Assembly (NCBI GenBank): GCA_003598065.1
Contig: QZKR01000120.1
Location: forward strand, 1 to 64,000
Direction of reading: 5' to 3'
DNA from: Myxococcales bacterium
GTDB taxonomy: Bacteria; Myxococcota_A; SURF-8
DNA: 64,000 nt
Shown: positions 32,583 to 41,736 of the stretch, piece after piece
Layout of the letters: each line of letters opens with the position of its first letter
Numbering within the stretch: the stretch's first letter is position 1
Notes under the pieces: generated by a model
Told to the model about the DNA's origin: nothing
Databases searched by the model: none
Seen by the model: the letters and a program-made list of their open reading frames with translations, nothing else
Program-made: the position numbers and the translations under genes

Positions 32583-34061
32583 TCAGCTGAAGCGCATTTC
32601 GCGATTGTCGCCGGAGGGGATGACGCGAATCGCCGCCATGCCGTGAACCGGGCAGGCGTGCTCGCAGTTGCCGCAACCGTTGCATTTCTTTTCCTCTACA
32701 TACGGCCGGCGGTCGCCGTTCGCCTCTTCATGCCAGACGATTGCTCCATACTGGCAATTCTCGTCGCAAACAAGGCATGCCAAACCCTGCTCCCAGACCA
32801 CGCAGCGCGGGTGGTCGATGATCGCCGTGCCGAGACGGATCGCAGGTTTCTCGACGATGTGGAACGGCCGGATCGCCGCCGTCGGACAGACCAGCGAACA
32901 GGCGTTGCAGTTCTGGTCGCAGGGCCCCAGCCGCATCACGGCGGCGGGCGTCATCAGCCCGGCGATGCCCGTTTCCAACGCTGTCGGCTGGAGGCAATGC
33001 GTGGGGCAGGCTTTGACGCACTGGCCGCAACGAACGCAGGTGGCGAGAAAAGCATTTTCCGGCAAAGCGCCCGGCGGACGAATAACGGCGTCGGAGACGA
33101 GCAGGCGGCTCGGATTGTAGGCCAGCCAGGCCGCCGCCGTGGCGCCGCCGGCCGTCCAGAGGATCGCCTGCCGGCGCGAGGCGTCGAACGACGGCTGACG
33201 TGACGGCGCAAGCCAGACCGGCGCGAAGCGCGTGACCTTCAGATGGCAGTCGGGAACGCAACGACCGCATTGGATGCATTCCATCGGGTCATAGCGCCGC
33301 CGGTCGTCGCCGATCGCGCCCGTCTCGCAGGTGCGGGCGCACTTGCCGTCGTTGTCACAGGCGTCCGACACCTGCCGCGAAAAAAGCGTGAAACGCGCCG
33401 GCAGCGCCAAAAGCGCGCCGAGCGGGCAGAGCGAGCGGCACCAGAAGCGGCGCTGCCAGCGGCCGAGCCAAAACAGGATGGCGAAGAAGACGACCACGAG
33501 AAACCCGAATCCGCCGAACATCGGCTGCGCCACTTCGGTGCGGGCCAGCGTCATCCAGTTGAATTCCTCAAAAACGGGACGAAACACATAGAGCCCGGCG
33601 TTAGTTAATGTCGCCAGGACGGGCCACAGCGCATAGGTCATCAGCCGCGTGATCCAACAGATCGGATCGGCCAGGTAGACCAGGCCCTGTCCGAAAAGCG
33701 ACGCCACCAAAATGACGATCAACACCCCATACTTGATCCAGCGGCCGCGGCGTTCGTAATTCTTCCAGCGGCGATGCGTCGTTTTGCCGTAGAGCGCGCG
33801 GTCGCCAAGCTCCAAACAAGCACCCATCGGGCAGACCCAGCCGCAGAAGAAACGGCCGAGAACCGCGCTGAGCAGCAGAACGACCAGCCCCAGCCCGGCG
33901 GCGGCGATCCAGGCGCGGCCAGCGAGCATCGCCTGTAGAGATAGCAAGGGATCAATTTTGAGAAAACCGTTGACGACGGCGAAATCCGGCGGCGGCCACG
34001 TCGTTTCCGCGAGCAGGAAAACGAACAGCGCCAGACAGAGAATCTGGACGGCGCGGCGCAT
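32583..34061 (-). CDS. NapH/MauM-type membrane polyferredoxin
   Basis: 492 residues. The N-terminal half has about five transmembrane helices with the paired motifs FCGWVCPMGAC and CRSLCPLGA, the hallmark of NapH-type electron-transfer membrane proteins. The C-terminal half (about 235-490) carries several further [4Fe-4S] motifs, including CIQCGRCVPDC, CVRCGQCVKACP, CNACSLVCP, CLVCDENC and CNGCGNCEHACP, as in MauM/NapG ferredoxins. A TAT-like RRQAILWTAGGATAAAWL stretch lies between them, as if a NapG-type protein had been fused to NapH. It probably passes electrons across or along the membrane. It starts three bases after the DUF362 gene. Confidence 0.85.
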   Translation of the reverse strand: MRRAVQILCLALFVFLLAETTWPPPDFAVVNGFLKIDPLLSLQAMLAGRAWIAAAGLGLVVLLLSAVLGRFFCGWVCPMGACLELGDRALYGKTTHRRWKNYERRGRWIKYGVLIVILVASLFGQGLVYLADPICWITRLMTYALWPVLATLTNAGLYVFRPVFEEFNWMTLARTEVAQPMFGGFGFLVVVFFAILFWLGRWQRRFWCRSLCPLGALLALPARFTLFSRQVSDACDNDGKCARTCETGAIGDDRRRYDPMECIQCGRCVPDCHLKVTRFAPVWLAPSRQPSFDASRRQAILWTAGGATAAAWLAYNPSRLLVSDAVIRPPGALPENAFLATCVRCGQCVKACPTHCLQPTALETGIAGLMTPAAVMRLGPCDQNCNACSLVCPTAAIRPFHIVEKPAIRLGTAIIDHPRCVVWEQGLACLVCDENCQYGAIVWHEEANGDRRPYVEEKKCNGCGNCEHACPVHGMAAIRVIPSGDNREMRFS

Positions 34062-34064
34062 CGT

Positions 34065-34991
34065 TCAGACCGTCTGCCGGTGGATTCGCAGTGCTTCGAC
34101 GTCGGAGCGGCCGAGGCCGTGGGCGACGGCGTTGGCGATATAGGGGATTTTCAGCGGTGTGTAGGCGTCGCCGTCCCATTTAGAAAGCGTCACGCCGAAG
34201 CTGTCCACCGCCACCGGATCGACGCCGGCGACGATCGTATTGAGCGACGCGATCTCTCCCGGACCACCGGGACCGTTGGTCGTGAGGGCGCGCGTGGCGT
34301 CGAGCACGGTCAGGCGCGGGCGAATGAACGTCGCCATGTCGGCGATCGCCTGATGCAAGTTGTGCAGAACGTGCCAGGGCGTACGGTTGTAAACCGCGCC
34401 CATCCAGTTTTTCATTCCGAAAGAGACGATGGCGCTGCCATGGCTCTTGGCGACGGGGACGTTGATGAGGCAATCCGTATCCATGACGTCGATCGCCACT
34501 TTGGCGCTGGTGAGCGACTTGGCCTTGGGGATCTTCACTTCCCGGTAAAACGACTCGGCGGTGATCGTCGCCACGAAAACGTCGTCGAGTCCCTTCATCG
34601 CCGCCTTGACGCCGCAGATTTCCAGTGCAATGTCGGCCTTGTGGCAAGGGTTGTCGATGACCATGACCCGCTTGGCCCCCGCCTGCAAGGCGAGTTCGGC
34701 CAGGGCGCGCACGACTCGCGGGTCCGTAGTCGTCGCTTTCTCCGGAGGGTTGCCAAAGCCCATGTTGGGTTTGATCGTCACCCGGTCGCCCTTCGTGACG
34801 AAACGGCCGATCCCGCCCAGGGCGGCGACGGCGGCGCGGACGTTCGCCGCCGGATCGAGACCGTTGATAACGGCGAGATCGGGAACCGGTGGTTTATCCT
34901 GCGCCAGAAGCAGGTTAGGAAATGTGGCGAAAGGCGCGGCCGCCGTTGCGGCGACGAGCCCGCGCAGCATCTCGCGACGGGTCAGCTTCAT
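34065..34991 (-). CDS. DUF362 protein with twin-arginine signal
   Basis: 308 residues with an N-terminal TRREML motif and hydrophobic stretch typical of Tat export, followed by a DUF362 domain. Recognisable parts are KGDRVTIKPNMGFG, the DNPCHKAD segment with a lone cysteine, a VPVAKSH motif and MKNWMGAVYNR. The family is linked to iron-sulfur or redox proteins and is often found next to polyferredoxins, as here. The start is the ATG at 34991, five bases after GGAGG; an ATG 12 bases upstream is less well placed. Exact chemistry unknown. Confidence 0.85.
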   Translation of the reverse strand: MKLTRREMLRGLVAATAAAPFATFPNLLLAQDKPPVPDLAVINGLDPAANVRAAVAALGGIGRFVTKGDRVTIKPNMGFGNPPEKATTTDPRVVRALAELALQAGAKRVMVIDNPCHKADIALEICGVKAAMKGLDDVFVATITAESFYREVKIPKAKSLTSAKVAIDVMDTDCLINVPVAKSHGSAIVSFGMKNWMGAVYNRTPWHVLHNLHQAIADMATFIRPRLTVLDATRALTTNGPGGPGEIASLNTIVAGVDPVAVDSFGVTLSKWDGDAYTPLKIPYIANAVAHGLGRSDVEALRIHRQTV

Positions 34992-35085
34992 GGCTGCCTC
35001 CATTCGATGTCGGAATCAGGATAACACGACATACAAGACGCGTGTACGATACGTCGCCTTCAAGCCAATGAACAGGGCAAAGATC

Positions 35086-35105
35086 AGGCCGCTGGCGGCC
35101 TTTTT
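35086..35105. other. terminator-like hairpin at the mscS end
   Basis: AGGCCG, loop CTGG, CGGCCT (35086-35101), then T run to 35105 on the plus strand. No plus-strand gene precedes it; on the minus strand the hairpin follows the mscS stop but is trailed only by GATCTTTG. It may be a weak two-way terminator. Confidence 0.4.
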
Positions 35106-36829
35106 CAGACGGGTTTGTTCTTTTGCGCCGCGAGCAGGGCCTGAAGCTCCGCCGGCATTCCCATGTTGATCGTCGGCCAATCTCCGCCCAGATAACCGCG
35201 GAAGCTGAGGTAGGACGACGGCGTCGCCATTTCGATGCCCATTTCGCGCGTGCGATCGTCCACCGCCATCATGATCGCATGGCGAATCGCCCAGAAGTGT
35301 TTGAGGTCCGTCACCCAATAGGACAGAAAAAGCGTCATGTCGTCGCCGCCGTATTCCAGGAAAAATATTTCCGGCCGCTCCGCGCCCGGCGTGTTCTCCA
35401 CGATTTCCTTGAACAGCGCCAAGGCCTGATCTCGCTTTTCCGGATCATTGCTGATGTCGATGCGCATGTAAGTGCCGTCGAAAGCCGCAGCGCGCCCGTC
35501 CGGCGACATCATGTTGTGGATCGGCGTATTGATGATACTGTCGTTGGGCATGATGTACGACGTGCCCTGCTTCGTGCGCAGGATAGTGGCTCGCAGCCCG
35601 ATGTCCTCCACCGTTCCCTCGACGTTGTTGTTCACGACGATGTAATCGCCGAGCTTGTAGGGTCGCGTGAGATAGATGGCGATGCCGCTGATGAAGGGCG
35701 AAAGCGTATCTTTGGCCGCGAAACCTATCGCTACGCCGCCGATGCCCAGACCGGCGAGCACGGCCGCCGGATCCTTGCCCAGCGCTTTGATGATGAAGAT
35801 GAAACCGACGATGCCGACCGCCATTTTCGCCGCTTTGCGCATCAAGGGGATGAGTTGCTGATCGAAGCTTTCCTTGGTCGAAGCGAGCGGCACGATGAAG
35901 TTTTCGAACAGGCGGTCGATGAGAATGAGAAAAAGCCAGGTGACGTCGATCGCCAAAAGCACGCCGACGATGCTGGACAGGACGATGTAGACCAGCGCGT
36001 CTTCGCCGCCGACTTTCTCCGTCAGCACCGAAATGGCAAGCCGGAAACCGATCAGAATAACGAAGAACAGCAACGGCTTCTCCAGCCCCTTGAACCATGC
36101 CTCCTCGTTGGCCACGGCGCGACGGCGGGCCAGTTCGCGAAGGAGTTGACGCAGCTTGCCGACGAGCATGCGCGCGAGCAGCATCGTCAGCAAGGCAAGG
36201 CTGAGGAAAGCGATATATTGACCGACCGTGTTGTGCAGCGCCTGATAGGACAGAATGGTGTGCACAAGCGTCACGGCATCGAAGCCGAAGACGGGGATGC
36301 AGTAGATGACGGCCGTTATCCAGAGGAAAGTTTGAGCGAGGCGGTAAAGCACGGGGAAATAACGCTTCTCTTCGCCCTGGATGGAACGGTCGATGGCCGG
36401 GCGGAGCAATTCTTTCCAGAGCACTTCCAGTATCCGCGCCGCAAGCCAGAAAGCCGCAAGACGCACGGCCACGGCGAACAGATGCGAGGCCCCCCAGTGC
36501 ACCCAGTGGGCGCGGGGGTCGGCGTCGGTCGGCGCGGCGGTCAGGACAACCGTGCCGGCGTACGTCAGGGTGCAAAAAATCATCAGTTCCAAGGGAACGC
36601 CTAAAGCCCAGATGAGCCTTTGGGCGAGATTGTCGCCTAAGCGCGGGGCGAAACGGCGCACGATCCGCCGGAGCACAAAACCGGCGATGAGCGCGGCGGT
36701 CCAGCCGGCGAGTATCGCCAGCGCCCAGAACCCGTATTGGAAAAGCGAATTCCCAAAGAAAACCGTTTTGAGCGCCGAGGCGAAGGGCTCGGGTAGAGAG
36801 ATGGCGGAGAGCAGCGTTTCCAGGTCCAT
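35105..36829 (-). CDS. MscS-family mechanosensitive channel, long form
   Basis: About 574 residues with several transmembrane helices before the MscS core. The pore-lining helix and first beta strand read AGLGIGGVAIGFAAKDTL, followed by GIAIYLTRPYKLGDYI and the RATILRTKQGTSYIMPN segment, all standard for the family. These channels release solutes on hypo-osmotic shock. The start is ambiguous: ATG at 36835 overlaps the lemA stop as ATGA, while ATG at 36829 has GAGAGA six bases upstream; I use the latter. It is last in the operon with lemA and the GIDE protein. Confidence 0.9.
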   Translation of the reverse strand: MDLETLLSAISLPEPFASALKTVFFGNSLFQYGFWALAILAGWTAALIAGFVLRRIVRRFAPRLGDNLAQRLIWALGVPLELMIFCTLTYAGTVVLTAAPTDADPRAHWVHWGASHLFAVAVRLAAFWLAARILEVLWKELLRPAIDRSIQGEEKRYFPVLYRLAQTFLWITAVIYCIPVFGFDAVTLVHTILSYQALHNTVGQYIAFLSLALLTMLLARMLVGKLRQLLRELARRRAVANEEAWFKGLEKPLLFFVILIGFRLAISVLTEKVGGEDALVYIVLSSIVGVLLAIDVTWLFLILIDRLFENFIVPLASTKESFDQQLIPLMRKAAKMAVGIVGFIFIIKALGKDPAAVLAGLGIGGVAIGFAAKDTLSPFISGIAIYLTRPYKLGDYIVVNNNVEGTVEDIGLRATILRTKQGTSYIMPNDSIINTPIHNMMSPDGRAAAFDGTYMRIDISNDPEKRDQALALFKEIVENTPGAERPEIFFLEYGGDDMTLFLSYWVTDLKHFWAIRHAIMMAVDDRTREMGIEMATPSSYLSFRGYLGGDWPTINMGMPAELQALLAAQKNKPV

Positions 36830-36831
36830 GT

Positions 36832-37398
36832 TCATTCTCTCGGAAGGTGAAAAGTCACGGGGGAAGACGCGCGGCTTTGGGCATCGGCTCGCCACAGGGA
36901 GCGCGGCGCGAAACCGAAAAGCCGGGTCACGACGACGTCGGGAAACTGGTCGATGCGGATGTTATAGAGATTCACGGAGTCGTTAAACAGCTCGCGCCGG
37001 TCGGCGATGTGATTTTCGATCTCTGTAATGCGGCTCTGAAGCTGACGAAACATCTGGTCCGCTTTGAGCGTGGGATAATTTTCGGACAGTGCGAACAGAC
37101 GCGCCAACGAACCGCTTAGCGCGTCGGAAGCCTGGAAAATATCCGTTTCCCGGCGAGTATCGGCGGCCATTGTGCGGGCGCGCGTCACCGCTTCCAGCGT
37201 CTGGCGCTCGTGGTCCATGTACGCTTGGCACACGGTCACGAGTTTCGGCACCTCATCGTAGCGCTGCTTCAGAAGCACGTCGATATTGCTCCAGGTTTTT
37301 CCAATGTTGTTCCGCAGCAAGACGAGGCCATTGTAAATGATAATCAGATACGTAAGTGCGGCAAACAACAGAAGCGCTATGACCAATGCAAATCCCAT
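36832..37398 (-). CDS. lemA: LemA family protein
   Basis: 188 residues: an N-terminal transmembrane helix (about 4-26) and a long helical bundle with the conserved segment YNGLVLLRNNIGKTWSNID and the LVTVCQAYM and NLYN motifs. LemA proteins are membrane-attached coiled bundles of unclear role. They very often occur with GIDE or TPM-domain proteins, as here, where a GIDE-type gene ends 36 bases upstream and an mscS gene follows directly. Confidence 0.9.
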   Translation of the reverse strand: MGFALVIALLLFAALTYLIIIYNGLVLLRNNIGKTWSNIDVLLKQRYDEVPKLVTVCQAYMDHERQTLEAVTRARTMAADTRRETDIFQASDALSGSLARLFALSENYPTLKADQMFRQLQSRITEIENHIADRRELFNDSVNLYNIRIDQFPDVVVTRLFGFAPRSLWRADAQSRASSPVTFHLPRE

Positions 37399-37434
37399 CC
37401 CATTCCTTTCCTGGCGCGACCGCCGCCGTTGGCG

Positions 37435-39390
37435 CTAGTCGAGGCTGAATGCGGCGACCCATCCTAGCACGGCGGCGCAGAGCGAGGCAAAAGCAAGAAA
37501 AGCCAATATCGCGCTTATCAGACGAAGCTTGAACGTCAATTTTGCTTCGCGCGAACCTGCGATGACGAACGGCACTCCTGCCGTATCGGGCCGGCGAATG
37601 GCGATGTGGCTCTCCTGCGCTTTAGCTCCGCCCCCAAGCGATTCCGCGATGGCCGAGTCGGTCGCGTCGCGTCGCGCCGCTTCCCATTCGTCGGCGTCGA
37701 TCGCGCCGTTGCCGTCGGCGTCGTAGGCCGACAGCCGCGCCGGATTTCCCTTGAGTCGCCGCAATCGCTCGGCGACGCGCTGGACGAGATTGGGTTTCTC
37801 CTCGCGATATTCGACCGCCTGGCCGAGCACGTAGAGCGTCGCGCCCTCAGGGATGGACTCTTCCACATACGTGATGTTTTCGCTCATGCTCAGGGCGGTG
37901 ACCATGCCCAGCGGGCACGGGCCCGAAACCGTCTGCGTGTGGGTCGGCCGGATCTTGGCGCGGGTGGGATCGACGAGCACGCGCCCCGTATCGTCATCGA
38001 GATAGAACGGAACCAGGCCGGAGGAGATGACGGAACTGAGCGACCATGATGGCTGAGCCGCATCGGCATCCAAATTGTATTTGCGCACAGAGTAATAAAC
38101 GCAGGGCAACATGGTGAGCGGCGAAATCACCTGATACTTTCGGACGGCGACGCCTTCGACTTCGATGAGCCCCATCGCCAGGGACCGAACCTTGGACGTC
38201 GGCGTGTTTTCGATCCAGCGTTTGAGGCGCAGGTAATGAAAAGCGCCGTAACCCATGGCGATGGCGCCGGCGACGAATAAAACTCCGCTTTGCAACACGG
38301 CTCCTATCACGACCAGCAACCGTTCGTTTGTTGCAATCAGCCGGAGCGCGCTCAAAAAAAGATATAAAGCTGGAACACCGGCCGCGATCAGATCGGAGGA
38401 CGCGAAAATGGGCCGCCGCCACGGAATTTTTATTTGGGGCGGCGGCGGCAGATCCGGTTCATCGGGCGGCATGAGCGGCAGCATGTCGCCAGCCGGTTGA
38501 GAAGAAGCTTTCGCGCCAAGAGCGGCGGCGAGGCCGGAAAAACCTTTCAGGGCTTTGGGCGGCGCGGATTGCTTCTTCGCGCCGGCGATCGATTCGCCGC
38601 GCGCCTCCTGCTGCCGATACAACTCGAAAATATAACCGCCGTACGTGGAGAGGCTGTGAAGGTTGCGCGCCTCGTCCTCCTCACGGCGGGAATATTCGTT
38701 GCGGCAGCCGGGAAGCTGGAAAAGGCCGAAGTCCATTTCAAGCCGGAAAATCCCGGCGTACTTGCGGATGAGCCGAATCAGCCGATCGAGATTCAATCGC
38801 GCGCTATGCGAGGCTTGATCGCCGAGCCCGCTCGGATTCCATTTGCCGAGCACAATTCGCAACGGCGCTAGCGGCGCGGCAGGAACATTCGCAAAGGCGT
38901 CCGGTAGCACGTAGAGATCCAATACCGCTTTCGATTGAATAATCGCCGCGTATTTTTCGTCCTCGGTGAGCCGAATCTGCCGCTGTCGGGCCGCGACGCG
39001 CATCATTTTGGTCAGCAAGCGGCCGCCCAGATCGCCCAGGACCGCCAGGACGCGCGATCCGCCGGCAAACAGGAATGGCGCGTCGTTGGTTTTGAAAACG
39101 ATGGAATGCGCGGAAACATCGATGCCGCGGACAAGGCGCGGGCTGGCGACCTCCGGCGGACCATCGACGATCATCCATGCCGCGCCGAAACCGGAAAGCA
39201 TGTCGCCCAGCGTTTCGGCGACACCGCGCTCGCCTTTGTAAAGAATGGCGAGCCCTATTCCATTGAGCATAAGCTTCGCCTGGTAGGCGTCGATGCCGTC
39301 GAAGGAGGCGAGTTGCGACGCTTGCCTTTCAAGCTCGGCGGCCTCAAGCGGCCGTTTGCGGACGATCAGCAGGGAGGGCTTGTCTTCCAT
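37435..39390 (-). CDS. GIDE-domain membrane protein with EF-hand
   Basis: 651 residues. A cytoplasmic N-terminal region (about 1-240) is unrecognised. It is followed by a Pro-rich linker, two hydrophobic helices (about 335-385), a GIDE domain (about 390-540; RWIENTPTSKVRSLAMG, then PFYLDDDTGRVLVDP) and a last membrane helix. Within the loop before that helix is a canonical EF-hand, D-A-D-G-N-G-A-I-D-A-D-E-W (about 566-578), so calcium may control it. GIDE relates these proteins to eukaryotic membrane E3 ligases, though bacterial members lack the RING. It starts ten bases after the oxidoreductase gene and precedes lemA. Confidence 0.82.
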   Translation of the reverse strand: MEDKPSLLIVRKRPLEAAELERQASQLASFDGIDAYQAKLMLNGIGLAILYKGERGVAETLGDMLSGFGAAWMIVDGPPEVASPRLVRGIDVSAHSIVFKTNDAPFLFAGGSRVLAVLGDLGGRLLTKMMRVAARQRQIRLTEDEKYAAIIQSKAVLDLYVLPDAFANVPAAPLAPLRIVLGKWNPSGLGDQASHSARLNLDRLIRLIRKYAGIFRLEMDFGLFQLPGCRNEYSRREEDEARNLHSLSTYGGYIFELYRQQEARGESIAGAKKQSAPPKALKGFSGLAAALGAKASSQPAGDMLPLMPPDEPDLPPPPQIKIPWRRPIFASSDLIAAGVPALYLFLSALRLIATNERLLVVIGAVLQSGVLFVAGAIAMGYGAFHYLRLKRWIENTPTSKVRSLAMGLIEVEGVAVRKYQVISPLTMLPCVYYSVRKYNLDADAAQPSWSLSSVISSGLVPFYLDDDTGRVLVDPTRAKIRPTHTQTVSGPCPLGMVTALSMSENITYVEESIPEGATLYVLGQAVEYREEKPNLVQRVAERLRRLKGNPARLSAYDADGNGAIDADEWEAARRDATDSAIAESLGGGAKAQESHIAIRRPDTAGVPFVIAGSREAKLTFKLRLISAILAFLAFASLCAAVLGWVAAFSLD

Positions 39391-39400
39391 CGCGTAAAAA

Positions 39401-40930
39401 TCAATCCCGCAGAGCCATGCGCGCCGCCACGACGCCGGAGGCGAGCGAAGGCGAAACGCCGCCGCCGAAGACGCCCGCTCCGGCCAAAAACAGGTTCCGG
39501 ATCGGCGCGGCGGTCTGGAAACGGAACGGGCCTACCTGGTTCGGCGTCATCGCCGGGCCGTAGCTCCCGCCGCGCACGGCGCCCGCCCAGTAGCTGTTGG
39601 AAAGGGGCGTGGCGTATTCCTGCACCTCGATGTCGCCGATGAGCCCGGGGTGGCGGCGCTCCACTTCCTTGAGCAGCCCGTCGCCGATGGTGTTTTTCAA
39701 TTGCAGGTAGTCCGTGCCGCGCCGGTTGGAAGGCTGGCCGTCCCACTTGGAGAATAGTTCGTAAGGGGCGACCGTGATGATTTCCAGGGTCGAGGAGCCT
39801 TTCGGCGCGCATTCGCCCGAATCGTCTTTCAACGAATTGGGCGAGAGGAAAAAAGCCGGGACGGTCGGCATGCGGCCCGCAAAGAGGGGCGCGTACATCG
39901 CGTCGAGGTCCCAGTCGGGATAATCCCAGATGTCGAAAGCGCCGAGGCCGTGCTGACGGAGGTCGCGCTTCATGCCCAGGAAAACGTAAAACATGCCGAC
40001 GCTCGGTTCCGTCCTGTTCACCTTGCGCATGAGCCTTTCCGGCAAGTGCTCCGCTTTGATCAGCTTGCCGAACGTCAATATCGGATCGATGGCGCTGACG
40101 ATTTTATCGGCGGGAATTTCCTCGCCGCCCGACAGACGGACGCCGACGGCCCGCCGCTTGTTGACGATGATCTCCGCCACTTCGGCGCGAGTGCGGACGG
40201 TCCCGCCGCGCGCCTTGACGTAATCGACCAGTTTGTCCTTCATGCGGCCGCTGCCGCCGCGCGGGAAAAACGCCCCGTCGGAATAATGAACATGCAGCAT
40301 CAGGCCGTACAAGGCCGAGGCGCGCGAAGGCGGCAAACCGTAGTCGCCGCAGTTGGCGGCGAGCACGGCCTGAAGTTTCGGATCGGGCGTGATCCAGTCG
40401 AGCAGCTGCTTGTAGGTGGCCTTGCCCCAACGCAAAAGCGTCGGCACATGCCGCAGCAACGTAAGATCGCTTAATGCCGGTTTTTGGAAAGACAGTTTGG
40501 TCATCGCCCGGGAAGCTTCGGCCAATTCGCGCGCCAGGGCGAAGAAGCGTTCGATGTTTTTCTTTTCGGAAGGAAAGAGATCGGTAAGCCGGTCCTGGAA
40601 GGCCCCGAACCCGCGCGGCACGCGCACTTCCAGACCGGGGAAGCGGTAGCGGTCGAATCCGTCTCTATCGAGTTCGCAGAAAAGGTTGTCGGCGTCGAGA
40701 TCGAGGCCGGCGAATACACGATGGATGCCCTGCCCCGGCCGACATTCGCCAACGTAGTGGACGCCAGGGTCGAAGCAATAGCCTTTGCGGTTGAAGCTGT
40801 TTATGTAGCCGCCGATCACGGGCGCACGTTCCAGCAGCGTCACCTGCGCGCCGCCTTTGGCAAGATAGGCGGCGGCGGCAAGTCCGCCGGCGCCCGAACC
40901 GATCACGACCGCTTTGCGCGTTGCCGCCAT
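39401..40930 (-). CDS. phytoene desaturase/retinol saturase-like FAD oxidoreductase
   Basis: 509 residues with an N-terminal FAD-binding fold (KAVVIGSGAGGLAAAAYLAK and LLERAPVIGGY) and the layout of carotenoid isomerase/desaturase and retinol-saturase relatives: DPGVHYVGE near residue 60, a middle helical region, and a C-terminal FAD motif (NLFLAGAGVFGGGVSPSL). The substrate may be a carotenoid or other isoprenoid lipid, but no carotenoid gene is nearby. I use the ATG at 40930 because AAGGAGG lies five bases upstream. It heads the operon with the GIDE protein, lemA and mscS. Confidence 0.8.
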   Translation of the reverse strand: MAATRKAVVIGSGAGGLAAAAYLAKGGAQVTLLERAPVIGGYINSFNRKGYCFDPGVHYVGECRPGQGIHRVFAGLDLDADNLFCELDRDGFDRYRFPGLEVRVPRGFGAFQDRLTDLFPSEKKNIERFFALARELAEASRAMTKLSFQKPALSDLTLLRHVPTLLRWGKATYKQLLDWITPDPKLQAVLAANCGDYGLPPSRASALYGLMLHVHYSDGAFFPRGGSGRMKDKLVDYVKARGGTVRTRAEVAEIIVNKRRAVGVRLSGGEEIPADKIVSAIDPILTFGKLIKAEHLPERLMRKVNRTEPSVGMFYVFLGMKRDLRQHGLGAFDIWDYPDWDLDAMYAPLFAGRMPTVPAFFLSPNSLKDDSGECAPKGSSTLEIITVAPYELFSKWDGQPSNRRGTDYLQLKNTIGDGLLKEVERRHPGLIGDIEVQEYATPLSNSYWAGAVRGGSYGPAMTPNQVGPFRFQTAAPIRNLFLAGAGVFGGGVSPSLASGVVAARMALRD

Positions 40931-41015
40931 CCCGCCTCCTTTGGCCAAGTTTGGAAGCATTTTAGCAGCAAATCGGCCGCCATGCAGCGATATTCAGAAT
41001 AGAGGCTTATTTTTC

Positions 41016-41043
41016 TCTGCGCGCGCAGACCGGGAAAACCCGG
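41016..41043. repeat. two adjacent perfect hairpins
   Basis: A 14-bp palindrome TCTGCGCGCGCAGA (41016-41029) is directly followed by CCGGG-AAAA-CCCGG (41030-41043). Neither strand shows a T tract next to them. They lie between slyD and the oxidoreductase gene, so they may end the slyD transcript or bind a regulator. Confidence 0.45.
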
Positions 41044-41070
41044 CGGCGACGGCAAACGGGCGCTAGCCTA

Positions 41071-41511
41071 TTAAGCCGCTTCGCCGACGATTTCGACGAG
41101 TTCGACCTCGAAAGTCAACGCCTTGCCGGCGAGCGGATGGTTGGCGTCGAGCGTCACTTCGTCCCCTTCGACGGAAAAAACGGAAACAAGAGTCGCTTCG
41201 CCCTGGTCGTTGGAGAGCGTCAGCTTCATGCCCACCTGGGGAACGATGTCGGGAGGGAACTGGTCGCGGTTGACGACAAGAAAAAGTTCCTTCACCATCG
41301 GGCCATACGCTTCCTCCGGCTCAAGTCGAGCGCTTTTCTTCTGACCGACGCCCATGCCCAGAACGATGGTGTCGAAACCCTGTATCACCGAACCTTCGCC
41401 GAGCGTGAAAACGAGCGGTTCCCGCCCTTGCGAGGAATCGAAGACCGACCCGTCGTCGAGCCGGCCGACGTAGTGAACTTTTACCGTATCTCCCGATTTC
41501 GCGATCGTCAT
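41071..41511 (-). CDS. slyD: SlyD-type FKBP peptidyl-prolyl isomerase
   Basis: 146 residues. The FKBP core begins KSGDTVKVHYVGRLDDGSVFDSS, split by an inserted flap domain (about 65-125) with the VPQVGMKLTL stretch, as in SlyD chaperones; the closing strand is DANHPLAGKALTFEVELVEI. SlyD assists folding at prolines. The His-rich metal tail of the enterobacterial protein is missing. The start is the ATG at 41511, consistent with a promoter at 41546-41574; the longer frame would begin inside that promoter. Confidence 0.9.
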   Translation of the reverse strand: MTIAKSGDTVKVHYVGRLDDGSVFDSSQGREPLVFTLGEGSVIQGFDTIVLGMGVGQKKSARLEPEEAYGPMVKELFLVVNRDQFPPDIVPQVGMKLTLSNDQGEATLVSVFSVEGDEVTLDANHPLAGKALTFEVELVEIVGEAA

Positions 41512-41545
41512 GATATGGACCTGCCTTTCCTTGCGCGTTTCGAGC

Positions 41546-41574
41546 ACCCTAACGGCATTTTCCGGCAATGTAAA
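41546..41574 (-). promoter_or_regulatory. possible promoter of slyD
   Basis: Minus strand TTTACA (41569-41574), 17-bp spacer, TAGGGT (41546-41551); initiation near 41539, 28 bases before the ATG. Confidence 0.45.
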
Positions 41575-41736
41575 GGAATCGATACGCCCTAAAAGATATT
41601 TTTCCTAAGCAGAAGGCGCGCTACTGCGAAACCGTTTCATATTGCGTAAATTTGTCGAGAATTTCCGTTGCCGCCGCCGCGCCGGCTTCGGTACAATTCG
41701 TCCCGTCGGTCGCCGGAATCGAAGGAATTTGCAGCG

